DNA of 64,000 nucleotides, taken from positions 12,612,007 through 12,676,006 of the forward strand of contig OZ012690.1 of the NCBI GenBank assembly GCA_963942565.1, in the 5' to 3' direction. The notes below the pieces were generated by a model. That model did no database searches, was not told where the DNA came from, and worked only from the letters and a program-made list of their open reading frames with translations. The stretch comes from Maea johnstoni (taxonomy: Eukaryota > Annelida > Polychaeta > Spionida > Magelonidae). Below are positions 56,793-64,000 of the stretch, one piece after another (position 1 is the first letter of the stretch; every line of letters starts with the position of its first letter). Both the position numbers and the translations under genes were made by a program.

Positions 56793-58755
56793 CTGATATC
56801 TCTCATCCAATCAGAAGCAGGGCTGGCAGTCACTTCCTGCCACTGATATATCTCGACCAATCAAAATTGGGCTTAAATTTGTGCCCTGCCCTGTAATGTC
56901 AGCCTCTATGCCCAGTTTTTTACTAACTTTCATAAGCCATATCTGAGGAGTGCTGAGGAGGACAGACTTGCGGGTGGTCTTATTTGAAAGGTGACACGTA
57001 TAGGCACATTTTGAACCTAAATCATCATGATGGTGCATTTGCCCTTTAAGTGTTGAATGCGACGAAAGTTCGCCCCCCCCCCTCTCATATGCAGCAAGGT
57101 GACGGGAAAAGACGGAGAAAGATAGCACGAAGACGGTACGAGAGCGCACAGATGTGTAAAATTGCCTGTGGTAGGCAAAGAGTGACAATGGCTGTTTATT
57201 CTTGTGTACTCATTTATAAAGCTAGGAATCGGTTACCCTGCCAGCCTTTTTTATTAGGCTCGACCTCATATCAGTACCATATATGTGGCCTTGAGAAACG
57301 TAGTTCCGTATATCATACGCCGCATACTGAAGGTACCGCCACACTATGACACCTAATCAAACAAACAGTTGTGTTATAGAACCTGTTACACGGAGGAAGG
57401 AATCGGTTTTTACGTCACTTTTAACAATAACAGCTTAGGTCAAATCGCGGAGAAAGAAACTCGCAACCGGTAAGGAATTCCCTTCTCTTCATGAATAATT
57501 TCAAAGTTTTTTTTCAGTTGTTGAAGTACCATCGGTAGTCCTCCACAACGCCGCACATTTCTATAGCGACCAGGCCAAGCCGCTAATGGGGATACAGCGG
57601 TGATTCCAAACTGCAACCTCACGGTTGGGAGGCATTGTAATCCCCAGGCCACTGCGGATCCCTTTACAAAGCACACCACCACAATCGTTTCGTTTCTATT
57701 ACTATTACTATTCAAGTACACGCGAAAAATCGGCTTTTCGCGAAATTTTTGTATCGCGATATATACCTATTCTACAGTATCTCAAGTAGGACTAACACTA
57801 AGGTTGCTATTTAAGTAGATGTTATTCATCTGTAGGAAGGGTTGTGTGCTAGACACCGTACAGAAAATAAAGATGCAATAAGAAACTATTGTAATCCGCT
57901 ATGTGATAACCATACATTTAAATTCGCGTCATTCTTGCGGGAAAAAAAGCGAATATTAACCAGCAGAGTAATGTGATTGGAAACTGGAAGAGATCTCACG
58001 AGGCGCTTTATATTACTCGAAGGAAACTAAGAATGTGCAAGAAATGGTAGCCGCCATAAGATCACATGGGAGATATCGCGAACATAATGGTGCGCGAACA
58101 TATAACGTTCTTAGTAGAAAACAACGTAGCATTTCTTTGGATGATCTGTTCAAGCATTGGCTTTTTGCTCACAATTGTCGTGAAAGAGTCAATAAGCTGC
58201 GACACTTCGTGTTGCCTTCACCCAGATTAACCCCCTCTATCCAAAAGGAAACCTAGAGGTAATTTCAGGGTAGGATAGGCAACCAAAAAAACACGCAAAT
58301 TTAGCGCATGTCTGGGCGAGGTCAGCATGACCTGATGATAGGCTGCGGCATCACGCACATGTTCATGCTTCTTTGTAAAAAAACACGCACTACTTAAAAC
58401 GACCTTGTTATGTATTGGAACTAGTTCAACATTCTAGCAGCTTCTTGTTTTGTTCTTGTTTTTCTCCTCAAAGCCCTAAGTTATTTAGTGCTAATAGCAA
58501 TGTTCTAGGAACATAAAATAACAAAACTGGAAGTGAGCTAAGTGCATGCAGAGCATCGGGCTGCTAAAGGGGGAAGGTAGCACGTGGACGACGGTGACAT
58601 GCTGACGGGGACAGGTGCGCGGGTTGTGGTAATATGGTGTGAACGGCCTCTGAAGGCTTTAATAAGCTGACGACGAGTGCTGTCAATCTAATAAACATTG
58701 AAGTCAGACACTGTCACACACATACACATGTATGGGAATACTTGAAACATATGTA
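56793..58755. other. Non-coding stretch, nothing recognised
   Basis: About 2 kb with scattered short frames, one C run near 57065 and a diverged short repeat at 57430-57465. No gene is supported. Confidence 0.5.
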
Positions 58756-58936
58756 ATACAGGTGAACTTGGATATGACAGACTCAATGGGACCAGGAAAA
58801 TGTGTCCGTTATATGCAAAATCCGTCGTATACATATGACGAATACTTGATATGCATCGGACTGGTACCAAGCATATCGTCCGTCATATGCAAAAGTCCGT
58901 CGTACAGTGGTCCATCATATCCAAATTCACCTGTAT
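58756..58936. mobile_element. Family K MITE (TA/CAGGTGAA ends)
   Basis: TACAGGTGAACTTGGATATG at the left and CATATCCAAATTCACCTGTA at the right. Inner short repeats of CGTCATATGC type. About 181 bp. Confidence 0.82.
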
Positions 58937-60062
58937 TTTAAGAAACATTTGACTGAAAGTCGTTATGTCTGTTACTTTTAACATTTCTTCTCAAAGCAGT
59001 TAGTTAATTTGACTGTTTCAACGGCTATGTTCTAAGTTTTTTGATAATTTGTGCACTCCACATGACAAAGGGTTAACACTTGTTCAAGCTATGGCCCCAT
59101 GTCCCCTTGCTTTGTGTCCCTCGCATATTGTATTATTGCCTGCTTGAGAATAGCTGAGCCTCTAACGGCAGAGATGTGCTGTAGTGCTACAACACGCAGT
59201 TGAAAGGGTAGCCTAGCTTACTAGAGCTGGCTTATTTTTTAACCAACGAGTCATTATTTTGTTACTAGTAAAGTCATTTTAGTACTTTCCAGATTTGCCA
59301 GATGGCAGCACTGCTGAATTCTCTCATGGCTGTTAAGCCAATAACAGACATCTGGTGTGGAAATTAATAACTAAACTGGACTCAGCAAGCACAGTGAAGT
59401 TACAAAGACAGCAAGCATTATAATAAAGCAAGCAATATACAGTCAACCAAATGTATTCAGCCTGGTATCTAGGCTATTTGAAAGGGTTGCTCCTAAGCAT
59501 CTTGTTAAAGGTTGATTTCATTTCAACTCTTTACGGCGTTTGCACTGAGAGTTGCTGCACCTTTTGGGTTTAATTACTCTTGAGGATAGTTAGCAAACAT
59601 AAATCTCTTGGTTGACTTTGATGAAATCTGTCTGGTCAGGTGTGCCCTCAAGATGCCCATCTGTTGCGCGGAAGGTGGACGAAGGCTGGGGCTCAACATC
59701 AGTTAAAGAAATGTTGGTTTCTGACCAATGTTATAAGGGCCACACATGCCTACAACAGTGAAAACGAGCAGGAATAAACAGCGTTTTTGTGCATGTACCA
59801 CCCCCTATACTATACGCAGAAACAATATCCTATAAGTGGAATACGGATTGTAGGTATTCATACACTATTTATTCGGATTTCCTGTTGTTTTTCATTTTCA
59901 GGCACAGGTGCCTGGAGCTTGGCTGACTAGAGCGCGCCCGCCGCCGCCATCGCGAAGAGTACACGAGAAACCATGTCTTTGATCTTGCGGCGTGTGCGTT
60001 TTTCTTGCAGCCCCACAAGGCACCAAGGGCGCTCGCTGGGTCATGCGCCTCGAGGATTAGGT
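58937..60062. other. Non-coding stretch, nothing recognised
   Basis: No repeat family, exon or RNA gene recognised. Slightly GC-richer at 59920-60060. Confidence 0.5.
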
Positions 60063-60107
60063 TATACCAAAGGTTTATTAACATATGTTAATAAACCTTT
60101 GGTTATA
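60063..60107. repeat. Near-perfect palindrome, 22-bp arms, no loop
   Basis: TATACCAAAGGTTTATTAAC, AT and its inverse, with one extra T in the right arm. It is centred on CATATG. Confidence 0.9.
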
Positions 60108-60217
60108 CAACATACAAAACAACAAGAGCAACATGCAAACTAGTACAAAACAAATCAAAAACCAAACACACCCCAGCGTCTTGGTGTTTTGATCAACTGA
60201 CAATGACACCTTAATGC

Positions 60218-60410
<193 letters not shown>

Positions 60411-61014
60411 ACAATGCAACGTAAATCTCATCAATGTAAATAGTTAAAGTTGTATAATACTCTACGGAAAAAGCTTTATGTGTATCAAATGTTCCATATT
60501 AAAGAAAGGCACTGTTTGCTGTAAAATATGCGGTAGATCGCCCTCATACTACAACTTTCGTATATGCCTTATCGATTACTTACCGTAAGATATCTATCTC
60601 AAGCCCTAAATCAATTGAAATCGGTTCTTAATCGAAATTATGTTGTATTACATCAGTGTATAAAGTTGCGCTGCTGAAAAAAGCGAGTTTTGGGACTATA
60701 ATACAATGAAGAGTTATTAATCTCTCATTTTTTCTCGAGTTCGGTGATCAAGTGCTAGTGAACCGCAGTCATGACGCCATGTTAAACATACGGTAGCTGA
60801 ATGCTGGAGAGAACGATAAAAATGCCATTGCATTTACGTCGTCTCTCAAATTGCATCCTCCATGAATATGACCAGTGGTATGTATAACATATTGCAATGA
60901 TTTGCACCATATAGTATTGCTTTACCTTATTGATATTGCATCATGATAATTGTGCTATTGTATTGGAGTTTTGAATTGAATTGCTAAAATGTGTACTGTA
61001 CTTTATTGTATCGA

Positions 61015-61135
61015 TAGCCGGTTGGCATGGTCGCTATATACATGTGCGGCGTTGTGGAGGAGGGTCTGTGGTGCTTCTTCAGCTTAAAGACCCCTTTGAA
61101 CTATCGTGAAGAGAAAAGAGTTTATTCCTTGTCCA
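61015..61135. repeat. Dispersed repeat Q, copy 2
   Basis: GGTCGCTATATACATGTGCG and GCGGCGTTGTGGAGG match 41370-41530. Ends not defined. Confidence 0.6.
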
Positions 61136-62237
61136 TGCAGGGTTTCTATCTCGTAGCGATATGACCTAAGCTGCTGATGTATTTGTCCACACACTCCTAG
61201 GATGCTGGGAGGTTGCGACGATGCCGAGGATGCGTAGTACTATTATCGCGCATGCGCAATGGAACGTCTCTTGGTCTTCAGGGGATCACTAACCCAAGAC
61301 TCGGGGTCGAAGAGGTGGCCCGCGAACTCGGAGAGTGTTTACTCAGAATCTGACCTCGACTGTAGAGGTGAGACTGCACGAGGGATGAGAGTTGTGTCGC
61401 GGAATGATTAATTATACACATTTCTCCTGGTCCTCCCAGGGGGGTTTTTCGATGCTTGTGCCGTGTGCAAAATAATTTCTTCAATGAAAGCCCTTCAGCT
61501 CGGCCGTAGCCTCGTAAAAAGCATCAACTTTCATTTGAGACTTATTCTGTCAATATGAAATTGAAATTTGGACGTTCCCACACAAGGAAACTGCTTGTAG
61601 TATATGTTTAGGTCGTCTGTCACACTGTGGGCAAATTGATCCCCAATGATCCCCATGCGCATTCGATAGTATGCAATATTTTTGCACACGGCACAAGCAT
61701 CGGAACCCCCCCCCCCCCCCCTGTGGTCCTCATGTAGAGGGCGTGAGGGGCTATCTGGCCACTCTCGCAGGGGGTATGGAGTCACCGTGGATAAGTATGA
61801 TAAACGTCAAATGTGTATTGAAGAATACAAAGCAAACATTAATTTAAAGTTCGAAAAGTTTCTCACAATGGGAACTGATTTACAGTGATTGGTTTGAAAA
61901 ATGGTTTGATTGAGTGTACTAGAAAATTAGCTTGTATTGCAAAGGATATCAGAATTGCTCTAATGGAAGCATTGTAATTTAATGATTTAGATTTTAAGTT
62001 CTGAGTATGGTAGAATATTGATATAGAGAATATGCCAGAAGTTACGTTTGTTGTTGATTTGTGGCAATTGTAGGTGGATATATCCACTAGTTAAGAATAA
62101 AAATCGATGTCGTACATCGTGCAATAATCATATATAAAAAGTATTTTCTTGATAATTTAAAGGTTTGAACAGTTAGAATAATACTATCACTTAGTTCCTA
62201 AACAATTCCCCAGCAATTTCACTCGATCAGGGATGTG

Positions 62238-62466
62238 TTAACCCATTAATGCTCAAAGCGGCCAAAACCAGCCAAACTACTTTGGTGAAATCTTTCAAGC
62301 AAAAGCTTACTTAGGAAAATATTTGAAGGAGAAATCTTTATCAGAACAATACCAACAACTCTCCATCAAATATTTTGTGAAATAATTCTAAACTCTTAAG
62401 ATATTCCCAAAAGCATCATAGATACAGACGACAATTGTTGGAGAATCTTAAGCATTAATGGGTTAA
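62238..62466 (-). mobile_element. Family D piggyBac-type MITE
   Basis: TTAACCCATTAATGCTCAAA at the left and TTAAGCATTAATGGGTTAA at the right. A full-length reverse copy. Confidence 0.9.
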
Positions 62467-62835
62467 GGCTCCCTTGTTTAATATAACGTATGAAATACGA
62501 TTATCACACCTATCATTACTCCAGGTGTACACTATGCTCTTGGCGTGGTACCCTCATGTACACCCATATCGCCCCCCCCCCCCCCCCCCCACTGCGGATC
62601 ATCCCTCAGCATTGCCTCTCCCCATACCAGCACGACCCGTGTTTAGAATATCCGAAGCCGTCAAGGCCTGCGACCCATCTCCTGACAGTTACCACATGGC
62701 GTATGTCACGTGAAGTTCAGTCAGACAGATTTCCCCCAGTTTTTGTTACCAATGGCACTTTTTTGGCCCAAATCAAATCCTCCCATAGGCACTGTCGTCG
62801 TCGCCAAAACAAATAGTTGTGCGTTTCGCATCGCC

Positions 62836-63085
62836 TATTGACTTGACCCCTGGCGTGCCACACCTTACGGTCCACGAAATATACGCGGCTCTGACGCCGA
62901 GTGACTCACGAAGTGACTCAGGGCTTCCGAGTTTGCTGCCGCCACTTGCTGCCGATAAACACGCGTTTTATTAAAATAAGGGTGCTTTTTTGGCCAGAAA
63001 TCAGTGCTTTCGGGGTATTTTTTAATTTTGATAACGAACGTATGCACCCACTAAATTCCCAAGTGCCCCCCCCCCCGGGCGTGCC
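62836..63085 (+). mobile_element. Family N repeat, shorter copy
   Basis: Matches the right-hand portion of 27469-27945 from ACGAAATATACGCGGCTCTG through ACGAACGTATGCACCC to the C/G-run end. Confidence 0.78.
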
Positions 63086-64000
63086 ACGCGGTCTGGCAAC
63101 TTTGAGTATAACTCACCGATTAGCGTTCTACTTGAAAAGTTTTAGATCTGTATTGCCAAGCAAAGTATTCACTAATTCATTATGAGGATAGCACACATAA
63201 GTTGAACACCAGAACTTATCAAACTTCATTCTTGTCTCACTGTTCCACTGAACAGTCAGTCCTGAAATGCGTATTGTTTTTTAACATATTAGATTATCTT
63301 GCGCGAAGAGCACGAACTGTTGACATCTTACTGAGTATTGTGAAGAAATTTATAGTTCCTGAAGTTTCAAGATCACCCGCTCCTAGGCAAATTGTGTGGA
63401 TCTGTCTTAGGGCGATACACCCACCAACCAAGAACCTGTGTTCAACAACTCAAGATGTTCAACCTAGAAAGGGTATTCCTTTATTGTCCTATATAGAGGT
63501 GTTTAGTTGAGAGTAACGCCCATGTGGGCGCTGGAGTAACGCGAAGGCCGCCGTTGCCACTTAGTTAAGACTCTACGAGGTACAACTATGATAAAGTTTG
63601 ACTCATGAATTTCGAAGACACCTCGTTGGCTTTGACTAGGATGTTTGCTGATGATCTAAGTACATGTATCAAACGTTACATCCATAGCATATGGCGTTGT
63701 GCTTGAGTCGTGCGCCGCACTGAAGAAGTACCAGATCTAGTATTTTATCGATAGTGATGATTATATGTTAAAAATTGCCCCCTTCCTTTTTCTTAAAACC
63801 AAAATGATAGGTTTGCCTCCCCGTTGAAACGAAACCCCTAGGTACGCGGAAATTCTGGATCAGCACCTTGTCAGGGTATAACTGGCCATGGTTATACATG
63901 TATGTACTGTATGGATCATGGTGGCGGTCCAATGCTGGTTCAGGAACTAGACCCTGACCAAATTATATTGCTGATAAAAATGCTTGGGCTCTATAGTAAA
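63086..64000. other. Non-coding stretch at window end, nothing recognised
   Basis: One 102-codon frame (63202-63510) without recognisable features. Nothing else seen. Confidence 0.5.

Overview
The window is eukaryotic, repeat-rich, AT-leaning DNA. It has long AT, CT, CTA and GT microsatellites, G/C homopolymers, many short inverted-repeat elements and one 200-base assembly gap. I see no host protein-coding exon and no RNA gene. The mix of a full-length Polinton, a Tx1/L1-type LINE and dense MITEs suits a marine invertebrate, possibly a lancelet-like deuterostome. That species guess is inference and weak.

Centre of the window (5515-26114): a 20.6-kb Polinton/Maverick. It starts AGTAGTATGGG, ends with the reverse complement, has about 1.85-kb terminal inverted repeats and is flanked by the 6-bp target duplication TATGTA. 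Plus-strand genes on the left are a PC4-like ssDNA-binding protein, zinc-finger coding parts and a protein-primed family B DNA polymerase. A BIR-domain (IAP-like) gene diverges from them on the minus strand. The middle is a minus-strand block in the classic order: two small or unknown virion-associated proteins, packaging ATPase, adenain-like protease, double-jelly-roll major capsid protein, a pVI/pX-like basic protein, penton-like minor capsid protein and chromodomain integrase. The right end carries an accessory pair: a plus-strand mucin-like type I membrane protein and a minus-strand Ser/Pro-rich regulator-like gene, both with intron-like gaps. The two terminal repeats are almost identical where compared, so the copy looks young. 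It is nearly whole, with about two breaks in its core genes, and is treated here as a fossil. It sits inside an older copy of a short hairpin-ended element (family A).

Flanks (1-5514 and 26115-64000): a graveyard of small non-autonomous elements. Family A (hairpin ends, 8-9 bp duplications) has eight copies. Family B is a relative of A with two copies. Families C, E, J and K have TA-flanked ends of Tc1/pogo type. Families D and P have TTAA-CCC ends of piggyBac type, with D in a dozen or so copies. There are also foldback elements, two copies of a CCCGGG-ended repeat, and a 5'-truncated Tx1/L1-like LINE at 36441-38990. The unusual unique stretches are a 99-bp tandem repeat whose unit is a multiple of three, a degenerate array with nuclear-receptor half-sites just left of the Polinton, and X-box-like motifs in two GC-richer stretches.
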